Assembly (NCBI RefSeq): GCF_032854445.1
Contig: NC_088295.1
Span: 69,037,058 to 69,101,057 of the forward strand
Reading direction: 5' to 3'
DNA length: 64,000 nt
DNA from: Liolophura sinensis
Lineage: Eukaryota; Mollusca; Polyplacophora; Chitonida; Chitonidae
The position numbers and the translations under genes are program-made. The notes under the pieces were generated by a model that saw only the letters and a list, made by a program, of their open reading frames with translations, did not search any database and was not told the origin of the DNA. Position 1 is the first letter of the stretch. The number at the start of each line of letters is the position of its first letter. Positions 11,303-24,700 of this stretch are shown piece by piece.

Positions 11303-14300
11303 CCACTTGACTGCAATGGTCCTCACCCAAACCAGGCTTCCCTCACCCGCTTACAGTGATATCATCCCACATGTTAACTTATTGACTGAGCACATTCCTT
11401 CCAGAATTACCTGGAGAACGAGTCATTGTAGAGGTATATGGCACTTCCAGTATGTTGAGAAAGCTTGTTAGTGCAGTGTTACTGTGTTACTGGTGCAATG
11501 AGCACTTATTTCGACATCACAACGTGGATTAAAAAGTAAAGACTTGTATGGCAGTCTCTCAACAGATGTGTTCATGGTGGAGCAGATTCTTAAATTCATT
11601 GACTGATGATGGGACGTGATGTTTCACAACCGTTTTAATGGCTAAACAGCCTGAAAGTTTATTAACTAAGAAGACATGGCCATAGACATCAGAGATGCTC
11701 TCAAGACAATGTGCAGATGATTGATTATATTGTGACGTGCGACATGTAATTGTAACATTGGAAACTTGAAGAATGTTGGTCAGGTCTGTGTGGGGAGAGG
11801 CTGTTAAGACAAATGATGTGTGTTTGTATATACATGTAATGCGTATTAGCACAGGGGCCTCTTTTATGCAGCAGTTGCATCATGTGCCGTCGTAAAAGTC
11901 CATAACAGCATGTGTTGAAGAGAATTGTTAGCATGGTACATGCACTTGACATTTGTAATATGCGTCATGCGAGTGGCATGGTGAGAGGGGCTATCATGTC
12001 TGTAATGATGAAGAAGCAATCTGAAAGATTTTTGTGCACAGTGAAAGAAGATGACTTTGTAAATAGTGCACCTGGTGCAGAATCTTTCGGCAGTTTCTGC
12101 TACAGTGAATGAACTGCCATTGTCTGACAAAACAGCGTATTAGGAAAGTAGGACTTTTGTACATTTTTGAAGGATTAGTAGTGAACTAGGCACAGTGCAA
12201 AAATTTTATCTGTGTTCAGTCAGTCAAAACCAGTCTTTCAAATTTGCAGTCGCCATGCTTATATAAAGATTAATAAGTGTTGTTTCTTGCAGTATGCTGT
12301 AGTCTTGTAGAATTTATTTCAGGGTGGCTGCAGTTTTAACCCATGTACAAAATTATCACACATATACAGTGTACTATACTCCACAGATATATTTAAGAGA
12401 CATGACCTTGTGACCTTGTATGTTCTGACCATATGGTATAGTGTAGGTAGCACTTAGATGCTTGCAGGAATCTAGGTAAAAGTGCTGTGTGTAGCACACT
12501 GAAACAGAATCTAAAGTTCTGTATATTATTATGCTTATGTGGCCCCATTTCATTTGTACAGCCAGAGTACTTACATGTACAAGATACAACTATTGAGATG
12601 TTTACAACTTAACAGAGACATTTGAAGACACTTCAGAACTTATCCCACATAAAACATTATATACCTATAGGAGACACATTTCACATACCGTCATTAGAAG
12701 CTTGACTTGTCCTTTTGTCTGGACAAACATTCCCATACATCTGTGTGTCCACTTTTAGCACCTTTTTTTCTCCTGAATGGCACAGACCCACCTTTATAGC
12801 TGCTGAACACAAAATCAACAAGCCATTCAGTGAGATTATAGTTTATACTGGATTTTCAGTGTTGAATCTAGTCACCATGGCAACCATGACCAATACATAT
12901 GCATGTATTTATGACCATGTCAGTGAATGCATTCTCTTCTAAGTTCTGTCCTGGAATCTAGACAATCCTGTGAGAAAACTTTCTGATTATTTAGCAAGTG
13001 CTACTTTGCTTGCTGCTTACTGTAGTAAGACTGTCTTACTACTAAAGACTGTTGCAGACTTACATGTAAGCTAGGATGTGCACTGCTCTCCAGAAATAAG
13101 TGTGAGATACCCAAATAGCTTGACCTGAAACGCATAACTACTTAAGCAACTTGGACATTGAGCTGTTTTGGTCTGGAACCTTATAAATGCTTGACAAGTG
13201 TATCTTTCAGATTTCATTTTCTGTAAACTGATTCCAGAAGCAATGTAGATATTGTAAAGTTTCAATCGTTGTGTGGTAATCTTTTTTTCTGCTAACCTTT
13301 TGTGCTTTTTAAATGGTGGTTATTTGTCACAGTTCAGAGAGATGTCTGGACTTTTAGAAGTGTATTGCCATATGAAGATAATCTGGCATGCCAGTTTCCT
13401 TGTATAATCCAGATAAGGCTTTCAGCTTTTTCATGTCAGCAATATTTATAAGCGCCAGTCCATGTGCTACACAATGCACATAAACATTGGTGCATATGCA
13501 GCTACATGTATTCATTGCTTTAGGGGATCAGCTTCCAAAAGAACTTTTACATGTTTTATTACATATGTAATACCTTCACCAGTCTCTGCTTTATTAAGCA
13601 TTTCTATCATAACAGTGAATGTAGCAAGATATTCCACATGTAATGAAGCATTTTACATGTGTAATGAACGAAAGTGATAATGTAGAGATGGCCATTTCAC
13701 AGGCTACCAAATGTGATACATCAGTGCCACAAAAATGTTTGCCATTTGGCTGTGTAATTATTATGATGACGTTAAGGAACACAAATAATGGAATGAGTTC
13801 CAACTTAGCGTTAACATGATCTGTGGAAGGACTGAAAATGTGTATCCCATCATGTACATATTTATATTTAAAGGCTGGGGTTTTTTTGTTTTCTTTTTTA
13901 TCTGCAATGTGAGATAGTTAGTTTTCCAAATGCATCATAGCTATGACATGCTACTGACAAATTAACGTCAAACTGTCCCTGTGTTAATTGGTTTGCATTG
14001 ACATTCACAAGCTTTGAAGTGAACCTTCATTAAGGATATCATGAAGAAAATAAATATGACCTTTTCCAAAATATTAAAGTTCCTACATGACCATGACCCT
14101 GGGACACAAGACAAATAACAAGAAAGGTTTCTCAACTCTATACATTATTACCCAAAAGCTTGACATTATGCTGTGTTTGCAATGATTTTGAGCTTTGTCA
14201 TCTCGCATTGATATAGATATGTAACTTTGGACAAGCCTGTCATTGTCTTCATCTATCTCCACCCACTTACCTTTTAATGTTGTAAGTGCAGATATTTGTG

Positions 14301-15715
14301 CAGATATATTATCACAATGTAGAACTTTTTGTGCGACCATGCATGCATTGTTTGTTATTCTAAGTATCTTAAGTATAAGGCTCTCGCCAAAAGTTACAGG
14401 GAGATTGGACTATATGTGAAACATCACAGTTCAGTCTTCCTTTAAAACTATTCCGCAGTTGTCTCAACTGTATGAAAATAAGCACACACACACATACACA
14501 CACAAACACACACAAACAGAATTTTGCTCCAAGATGATGTGCAAGTTTGGTTTTCCAGGAACATTTGGCTCAGATATTGTTCATGTACAAAACGAAGAGG
14601 AAACATTGCTGCAAATATGGTGCATTTTTGATAACATTTCAAACTTGTTCTGTAAATTGATATGTTGATACAGATTGAATTGTTCCAGGAATTTGCATGT
14701 TTTTTTGTTTTGTTTTGTTTTTTCTCTCTCAAAAAGAAATTAATAAACATATTGTGTATTGAGTACCTTGTGGGTCAAATGGTAGGCTCAACATACACCA
14801 TTGTAGATCTTATACTAAAGGCTGTTGAATCTGGCCTTTACATAAAGTTACCATGCACATCTATACCGGTGCTTCATCTCGTTCACAGTGATTCCAGATA
14901 AATTTAAGGACACTGTCTATTGCCTTTGTAAAACATGTTCCTTGTTTATGATTTAAACAGGCGAAGCAATGGTATTGTTCATTTATAATGGGTAAATAAT
15001 TATGGCAACGACAGTTGATAGTTTGTTGAGTTTTATTGTTTTTTGTTCTAGTTTTGCTCAATGTTGACTTTGAGGGTGAGACTTGTTTGTTCTTGTGAGC
15101 TAAACACAGTTTAATGAATGGATATACTGGCTGAATTACCTGAGTGTATGTTTTCTAAAGGCGATCTGACAGTGTTTTTTTTTTTTTTGTTTTGTCAAGG
15201 TGTGATCTATGTTGTCCTGTTTGGTAAATTACCAGTTTGTCTTGTAGACTGTGTGCCTGTCTGAGGAAAAGGAAATACTTGTAATTTTAGGCCCTTAGGA
15301 TTTTATGGAGATATGATTGAATTTACAGGATTAATGTTTAGGTTGTATGCATGAACATATATTCTCTTCAGTGTGAAAATTGTCAAACCAAATTTATTAT
15401 GCCAACACTAAATGTTCCCAGTGTGCTGCATATAAAGATGCCTTTTGTCTGTAAGCGAAAGCGAGTTGCAGTGATAACTTTGCATATCATTACTTGGTGC
15501 TACATGTTATTTGTTATCATTGTCAAAGCCCGGATTCAGTTGGTTTGAACAATGCTTTTATCTTATGCTGCCACAGAATTTACTGGCCAGTCTGCCTCCA
15601 CAGTTTATTCCTCCACTTTCTGATAAATGGTTTATTGTATGGTGCACGGTTAAGCAGCCTGCTAAAGGCTTGGCACTTCACTCCTTTATAATGTTATGTC
15701 TCTCTGGAAAATAAA
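11303..15715 (+). other. ITSN: Intersectin 3' UTR with several AATAAA signals
   Basis: No coding exon was found after the stop at 11300-11302. Canonical AATAAA hexamers occur at 14049-14054, 14742-14747 and 15710-15715. The last is followed by an A-rich stretch, which gives a 3' UTR of up to about 4.4 kb. A CA-rich microsatellite sits at about 14483-14516. The extent is inferred from signals only. Confidence 0.5.
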
Positions 15716-18542
15716 AAAAATATAGGTTGTGCTAACATTTGAGTGTTTCTTTTGTTCCAACGGTGATTTTTCAATGCATGAGATGTGGGTTCAATGCTAT
15801 TTTCGGAAGGGGAATTATCAAGATTATCCTTTCATTGTTATTGAGGCCTTGGTAGCCATAAGCGGTCGATGGTACTTGGTTTTGCCACTTTACCTTCCAC
15901 CAATATGACGTGTAACACGTGAAAAAGTTTGCCAGTGTAACATGCCAAAGGTCGGTGGTTACTTCGGTTAACTCCACCCATAATATATGAACCACCAGCA
16001 TATTAGAGAAAAATTTCTGATTATAACATTAAACAACAATCAGTGCATCAGTAAATGCATTTGTATACTGTAACTGATTTCCGGGAATTCTGTCAGTAAT
16101 GGCTGACAGTGTATGATTTTGTTTAAAATCCAACAATGCCTGCCAACACGGCTGACTGTTACTTTATTGGAAACTGACTTGATTTGGGATGCATTGTATC
16201 CCAAAATCATTTGAAACTGAAACTTTACAAGCAAAGTGTAAATTTATTAGTCTCAGTAGAGTAGGAAGGTATACAGATTTATACCTCCATATCCTCATAA
16301 TCTTTCATGTAATCGTGACAAGAAGGTGAATATCAGAAACTTTTATGTGTTTCCCAGTTATAATGGAATGCGTTAAAACATAAAATATTCCTTGTAGAAC
16401 ATAGGATTTGGATATTACAAAGTTAAAGCATGCAGGGGTGTTCAAGAGCTGCCTACGCTGTATAAGTCCCGTGTAAGATCGATCATCTTGTGGGTAAGGT
16501 GCACCTGTCTGCATGTAAATCCGTTGATAAGCATTTTGGTTCTTTTGAGGTAGTTTTTTTTTTCAACATAGTGAACGCCCTTGTGTTACAAACAATAATA
16601 TGAAGGTTCATCGTCTGTTGTGAGAGTGGTCCAATAGTAATGTCGACACGCGCAGCTGACTGCCGAAAACTTCATTGATCTTCTTAAAAACAAGCTTCCG
16701 GGTTTTAAAATCTGAGATACGCTCACATATGTATGGAATGCTACACACACACACGTATATGTAAAATCAACATACCCTAAACGATTCACAGCTTTGAGGA
16801 AACCTGACCGGATCTGTAGCGTCTCTTGTCCGGTTTGTACAGTCACATATATGTCATGACCCATGCATTCGTGCGTAAAAACGCTATAGATTTACATATT
16901 ATTGAAGGAAAGAAAAAAAATTGTCGCAAGACACATAGTTCGCCAACTCGAATCTAACGTTCACAGACTTTTCTTGACACAGCGGAATGTATATCAGGTT
17001 TTTCAATTTTAAAGGATGCTTGTTTCAGGTTATGATGAAGGAATCTTGAAATCGAAATACGAGGTTTGTATAGTCAGCGCATGGCGTGGATAAAACAGGC
17101 TCTGTTCAGCCGATTGTATCGGTATGAAGCCACTATCCCAATTTGTATCATGTAACCAGTATCTCCATTATTTTCCGTATACAGGCCAACAATATTTATA
17201 CACACAGAAAGCTCGAAGCCTTTATTTTCAGCAATAATATCCGTATTGGAAAAGATAACGATTGCAAAAGCTGAAAAAGAGCAGAAAAAGAGCATGTTGA
17301 ACAAAAATCTGAAAAAAAAAAAAAAAAAAAAAGGTTTCGCAAGGCACGTAGCAAACGCACTTCTTAAAAACCGGATTCAAACGCGTAACATCGTAGGTTA
17401 AGTGCCGATCGGCTACAGCGAGAGTGGTGCTTTGGACAAACGATCGAGGGTCCAGATATATCCTAAACCGGATCAACGATGTGTCAAAGAAAATAATAAC
17501 AAACACAAAATTAGCAAAACAAGGATTTATCTTTATATAGGTCTGTCCACATTTTTATAAACGCGAAGCTTGCGAACCGGAATAAAACAGAACAAGCTTG
17601 CAGGAAGTTCTACACCAATTCTGTCCAACCTCACGAAATTTATTGATGCCGCGAAATAGGTGGTAGCTAGGGACAACGTATTTGTACCATAAATAGCCAA
17701 AGAGAACCATGTTAATAACCTTACATGGAACGGTCTAACCGAAGCGCGTTAACACGTACGATCATATATGGTAGGTGATGGTATATATAAATACTGAATA
17801 GCTATACGTTTCGGCCATAGAAGTCAAAGGGCAATCTCTCCAGCCTGATGCCATACGGACAAAAGCTCTACAGTCTATTGTTCATTCGTACCATGCAATG
17901 ATGTTTTCCAGAAAAGGTGGCAACGCATTGTTCATGCAATGGTAAATTTTGTTCACTCTTAAAGTGCAATGACGATTTGCAGAAAAGCTGGTAACGCATT
18001 GTTCATGCAATGGTAAATACATATATTTTAACTTGGACTTGAGTCGCCCAAGATATAAGTAATGCATACTGTGTATATTATGAGGGTGATATATATTGTT
18101 GTTGAAATCTGCCTGGGCCTATATGAGCTTGTGTTCTCAGAAGTCGCCCACCAAGACAGCCCCGTTGCACATCTGAGGGAACCAGCGGCGGATGAGCCAT
18201 GAGCAGTTCTGAGGAGGAGAGTCATTTCTCCGTGACAACGGACTGAAATTATACAGGGAGATTAATTTTTTATACGCGAGCGCGAGGAATGAAACTATAA
18301 ACGATAACACGGATACATAATGGATTCCAAATGACGTGTACAAATCAATACATATAGTAAGTAAAACAATGGAGTGGTCACTTCGCTCACCTGCATACAG
18401 CTTTAAGTCTGGAGGATAGTCAGGTAGGCCCTGCATGCACTGTGAGGTGCGGTTGGCCCCTGTTTAAGGTTTCGTCAATGTGTGAAAGATTTAGCGAATC
18501 ATGTTGCACGTCAATTGAAACAGCTTTTAAATGGAAATTCGT
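15716..18542. other. Intergenic region between convergent intersectin and SOD genes
   Basis: No gene was recognised. A short tandem duplication lies at about 17896-18018, two copies of a roughly 70-bp unit ending GCATTGTTCATGCAATGGTA. A poly(A)/poly(T)-type run occurs at 17311-17332. The region separates two 3' ends, so no promoter is expected. Confidence 0.5.
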
Positions 18543-18548
18543 TTTATT
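18543..18548 (-). other. SOD: Polyadenylation signal of SOD
   Basis: AATAAA on the minus strand, about 200 nt past the SOD stop codon. Confidence 0.5.
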
Positions 18549-18744
18549 ACAGTTCAATGCTGAACTCAATAAAAGTTAAGATATAAATACGACAGTGGCC
18601 ATAGACTATGGAATGGTGGAAAAAAAAGCCCGGAGAAAAGCATTGATCTTCACAAGGTATTCAACATCGTCCTGAATAAAAACCTCATCTGGTCAAGAGT
18701 GTTCTTTCAATTGTATAATACACTGGTTTATAGCATAACATGAC

Positions 18745-21700
18745 TTACACTGTAGGCTGCACCCAGCTGGTATTTGTGGCCCGTCCGATCACGCAGCACG
18801 CCAGCCGTCCTCCTGCGTTTCCAGTCTTCAGAGATTCGGCATCACCTCCCTTTCCGAGGTCGTCTGCTCTTTCGTGCAACTGGACGTAAAAAATAGTATG
18901 ATTAAAGATGGAGAACAGAAAAGAAAACAAAAACAGAACACATAATTAAGAAAGCAACGAATATTACCACACTGATGCATTATGCATATGTAAAATGATT
19001 CCATTTCCTTCTTGGGTTCATTGTATGTGTACAGGGATGCTTATGGAATTCATCGCATATAAGCGTGGTTTATAGCCTACTCGCCTGCTAATCACGCGAG
19101 GAAATGTTCTAATCGTGCAAGAAGTTTTACTGTCTGTTGCAGTGGCACGAGATAGGTGTGCGCAAAGTTGCAAATATTGAAGACCTGTTGAATGTGTGAC
19201 TTTCTGGAAAATTCGGCCGCTGTAGAATGTAAAGGCACGACGTCAACAAATGACAGTCAGTCCAGGTGTGAACTTTGTATTAAACTGCCTGCGAACTGTA
19301 CACGTTGTTGTACTTAGCAATACGATGCCTGTAGTGAACCAGAGTGAAAGTCTTAGTTTTCCAGTCCAGTGATGTGGATACCTACGCCTGTTGTGTTGTG
19401 TGAGCGGAGCTACAGGACATTCTGCATGCATGTCTGCTATCCCGACGGAGGTACACAATGTTGGAAGCAATTTCAGAATAAATCCAAGCGTTACATTGTT
19501 TAGCTTATCGTATGCGATTTAAGACTCAAACATCGCCTCGCACATAATATTTGTTTTGGTTGAGCATTTCAAAAAGTGTATGCGAACAAACCAAGCAGGA
19601 ACCGGGAGAAACGCGCGACCATCGGCATTTTTGCTGACAGACCATTCCACGTGCGACCGGTAAGGAAGCCAGCATGGATGAGCTAGACTAGACCTCACAG
19701 CGACCGCATGGGTGAGACGCTCTTGAGGCCACGGAGGTCACGGAGGTCCCTGAAGTTAACTATATATATATATATATATATGTATTGAGTAACAGGGTAG
19801 GGAAACGCTTATTTACCACCATAGAACGACCCAACACTCCAATATTTCCTGTAATCGACACAACCTCGTCTCGGAAATACTCGTTGATCGTTCCGGACCC
19901 AGTGTCCATCACATTGCCCAGGTCCCCTACATGCCTGAATGGTAACATTGATAATGTAAGTGAAAAGGTAGCCTATATAGTAAAGTACTGGTGGCGAATG
20001 TAGAGTTATGTGGACGAATGGCCATATTAGGAGCAAGACTCATGCATGAAGTCAGTATTTTAGGGAGCAAGAAAATCCAAGTACATCTATTAAAATTGTT
20101 GTATATATACTAGTGCTCAAAAGAAAGTATACACCAAAACAAATACATAAAAATCGCGCAAAGTAAAAATTGAGAAATTATCCATGATGAGCCCTATTAC
20201 CCGTGTAAACGCCGATCCATCCAGGGAACAAACTGGCCCAACAAAGCAAGATTTGCCTAAACTTAGCATAAAATCGAAAAATGGCCCTTCCACGTGTAAC
20301 ACGACATGAACGTACATTTTGGCGGTATAAATGAGTCGACGGGAAACGTTAGGAACACAGTCGTCAAAAAAACACCAGAGGTATGCCACGTTTGAGCCAA
20401 GTTGAGCGAGAGAGAGCTGTCGGCATGGCCCAGCAAGGAGCGACCAACGCCGCCATTGCCAGAACCTTTGGTTGCACAAGAGCAACTATCGTCAGACATG
20501 CAGCGACTCCGGCAGACAGGCGTTACATCCGACAGGTCTAGGAGCGGTCGACCACGCGTCCCCACCCCCGCTGAAGATCGACACATCCGGACCATTCACC
20601 TCCGCAATCGGAACGTAACGGCAACGTCAACGGCGGAGACGGCACTAGGGCACCCGATTAGTCGACACACAGTCTACCGTCGACTACGTCAACACGGCAT
20701 TAGGGCACATCGACCGTATTGTGGAGTTTATCTGACGCCTCAAAATCAACGTCGTCGGCTGATATGGGCCAGGCGCGTTCTACGCCGGCAGAGGCGTGAA
20801 TGGGCACGGGTAATGTTCTCCGACGAGAGCAGGTTTTGCGTGTACAAAAATGACGGTCGGGCTAGGGTATACAGGCGTGTAGGAGAACGTTTGGTGCCAA
20901 ATTGCTTTCAGCAAGTTCGAGCGTTTGGAGGTGGTAGTGTGATGGTGTGGGGAGGCATCTGCGGCGATCTGAAGACGAGGCTGGTGGTGATTCATGGGAA
21001 CCTCAATGCTCGCAGATACACGGATGAAGTTTTACGACCGGTTGTAGTGCCATTCATCCACCAACAGCAAAGAGGAATTTTGTACCAGCATGATAATGCA
21101 AGACCTCATACTGCAAGATTGACGAACAACTTTCTACAGAACGCCAACATCGATCTCTTACCATGACCGGCATGTTCACCCGACCTCAATCCAATTGAGC
21201 ACTTGTGGGACCACCTGGGCAGACAAGTCAGAAGACTGCCAGTGCCACCTGTGACCGTTCAACAGCTGGAAGAGTGTCTCCAACAAGGGTGGCAACGAAT
21301 CACACCTAACGTCATACGACGCCTGACGTCATCAATGCGGCGACGTGTTGTGGCCTGCATCAATGCCAATGGAGGCCACACTCGCTACTGAGCATGATTT
21401 GAATGACATTTCCAGAGGGAAAAATGCTTCATTTGAATTTTGCAAATGTGTAAATGTTCTGTTGACACCACATCTTTTTGACTGACCATCAAACCAAACC
21501 TTCACCATTCAATGAACTGTATGTATGGACGTTTCAGGTGAAATGGAATATTCTTATGGAATTAAAAATAATTTCAAATATATTTCTTTCCGTTTTTATT
21601 TGATGTCTGATCAAACAGCTGTATACTTTCTTTTGAGCACTAGTTTATATTAGTTGATATAGCTGTATGCATTCGTATTTCAGAGCTGAAAGCCCCCGTG

Positions 21701-24700
21701 TTATCTTGTATAATAATAAAGGAAGTTTCGGCATGAATTCCGAAGCTACATCTATTCCAGCATCCGAGTTCACATTGCAGAATTTATATAATATGTGTTG
21801 TTGTATAGTGCATAAAGGTTTGCATGAAGGAAGATGGTATACATGTGTACCAATTCGTGTTTTTAGTCATAGAATACGCATGTCTTGAATATACTTACAA
21901 TACATCCATTATACATATTCATTTCATAAGACATCACCTCATAACACCTTTAATTATAGGGTTAATTATAGCCTTAACAATTAAATCTTTCTCCCCTATC
22001 CGCAACCGTAGTTATGTAGGAGTGCTGACCACAGTAAACAATCAGGCATGATCTTCAGAGCTGACGTGGAAAAAAATTTGAGTTCGTGTACAGTTGCAAG
22101 AAACAGGTGCTTTATTTTGGGACGTTAAGAAAGTAGGTTGACAATAGGCGAACATATCAAGTGAATGAAAACCTACCGAGGTTTGCACGATTTGACACAG
22201 CATTCAACATTATTTCATAATTTGTAAACCATAATTTTTGTCTATGCCGAGTACGAACAAAAAGATGCACAACTGGGTTGTCTTTTTATATATTTTACTG
22301 TTCATAAAAAAACACTTTAATGAAAATCACGTACAAAAGAGGGAGTCAGCAGTTTTAAACATTATAGCTCTGTGTAGTATATTATCCACATTTGCAACAT
22401 TCTAGACAAAGCTATTCAAGGTAAGCGTGATGTTAAATCTTTTGCTAACGGTACAGCCTAATACATAAAATTATGAAAGGTTTCAGGTAAAAATCTGTGA
22501 TGTCAGGCCTGTCTTAATCACAGGCGTAAGACGTTGCATGCCTTTGTCTCGAGACAGGATGAATATTGTGCTGGAGTACACACCAGTGCACCCTTGCAGG
22601 GATCTTCCGATCTGTCACCATTTGCCCTCGGAATTCAGAAGATTGTTTTAGAACAAAAAAAAAAACGGTTTTAACACCTTCTCTCAGTTTACAATTAGGA
22701 TATTACTGGAAAGCCTATTTATCTGTCAATTGGTCAACGGAGTGATACGGATGTAATCATAATGCCAAACAAAATTCAGCTCAAAAACTCTCGTCAGAAC
22801 GCTCTTTACAAAGGGAGTAATATATTTAAATGTCGACTTGCATAAGGTACAGAGCAAAAGTTCCCATTATCACTCTAGTGCTAGAACAAACTTTAAATCG
22901 ACGGCAATATTAATTCATCTTAAACCAAAACAAACAATAGTGCTGTAAAATGGAGAGCTTACCTTACAGTGCTGTTTGGAGCGGCGTGATTTTTGTTGAG
23001 GGGATTGTAGTGTCCCCCAGCACTAGCGCATCCCCCAGACAGATCCCCAAACTCGTGCACGTGAAACCCGTGTTTATTTTTAATTACTCCCTCGGAGGGT
23101 TGCAAACCGCTAACAGTCACTGAAATTTCAACAGCTTCCTTACACCAATTACAACTCTGAAAAAAAGCAAACGTAATACAAGAACAACTATTTATGTATT
23201 TGATTGTTCTATTGTTTGTTTGCTTTTTTTTTGTTTTGTTTGTTTTGCACGCCGTACTCAAGAATGTTTCAGGGCGGCCGGCATTAGGATGGGAAGAAAC
23301 CGGGCAGAGCCCGGGGAAAACCCACAACCTTCCAGCAGGTTGCTTTCAGACCATCCCACGTGCGGTCCGAGAGGAAGTCAGCGTGAGCTGAAATTCACAA
23401 TGACCGCATTAATGAGATAAGAACAACTACAAAGTGAGTATAATACAACGAGTGTGGAAGGTGGAACTATATATTTCTCATTTAGCAACGCCACCGAACT
23501 TAGGCTTACCGTGCAGTGCAATTTTTGGGACCCCCTCTGCAGTGTAATAATTTGGAACAATACTCCTGCCTTTAGCAATGCTGTCCCCAATTTAATTATT
23601 TGAAACCATATTCATGCCTTTAGCAAAGCGGTCCAAAGTATATGTAATTATGGGTAACTATTTATTCCTGCCTTTAGCAAAGCGGTGGCGTTCAATATGA
23701 AGGGGATAGTGCAATGACTGGTTGACCAGTATCAATATAATGGCTCGGGCGGGGCGCCTTACTTGCCTTCGGTAAGTCGTCTCAGTGAAGCAGCACTAGA
23801 TAAAAGAGGGGTGGAAATCCGTCCTGCTACAAGGAGGCACATTGCACGTACATGCTCCCTAAGGATTCCTTCGTCGTCATATGACTGAAAAATTGTTGAG
23901 TACGACGTTAAACCCCAAGCACTCACTCACTCACTTTAGCAAAGCGGTCCAAAGTGTGTGTGATTAGGGGTAACTATTAATTCCTGCCTTTAGCAAAGCT
24001 GTCCAAAGTCTGTGTAATTATGGGTAACTATTAATTCCTGCCTTTACCAAAGCTGTACAAAGTATATGTAATTATAGGTACCTATTAATTCCTGTCTTTA
24101 GCAAAGCTGTCCAAAGTCTATGTAATTATGGGTAACTATTAATTCTTGCCTTTACCAAAGCGGTCCAAAGTGTATGTGATTAGGGGTAACTATTAATTCC
24201 TACCTTTAGCAAAGCGGTCTAAAGTGTATGTGATTAGGGGTAACTATTAATTCCTGCCTTTACCAAAGCGGTCCAAAGTATATGTAATTATAGATACCTA
24301 TTAATTCCTGCCTTTAGCAAAGCGGTCCAAAGTATATGTGGTTAGGGGTCACTTCTTAATTGTTTTAGCAAAGCGCTACACTCCCTAATTATGGGAAATT
24401 GTTTCGCCCTTACCAAGTATAATGTACTTCTGAGTTTGGAACAGTATAGTTTAGCCTGCCAAATCTCTAACTGGTGACAATTTACCCGCATGCATGCTGA
24501 ACGATTTATTCTCACAGATTTTGATACTACATAAGATATTAAGCCTAATTTCCACCTACGCGACAAAGGTAAAACTGCTAAGAGCGCGCTTTATTGTGAT
24601 GTACGCCGTGTGGAAACGGTAACATATATGTATACATGTAAATGATAAGTAATATTTTATATGTGCTGTTCTGGGTTCTGTTCACAAAGCTATACTGCAG

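Noticed and set aside
20263..20595. 110-122 codon minus-strand frames
   Set aside because: Antisense shadows of the Tc1 transposase remnant.
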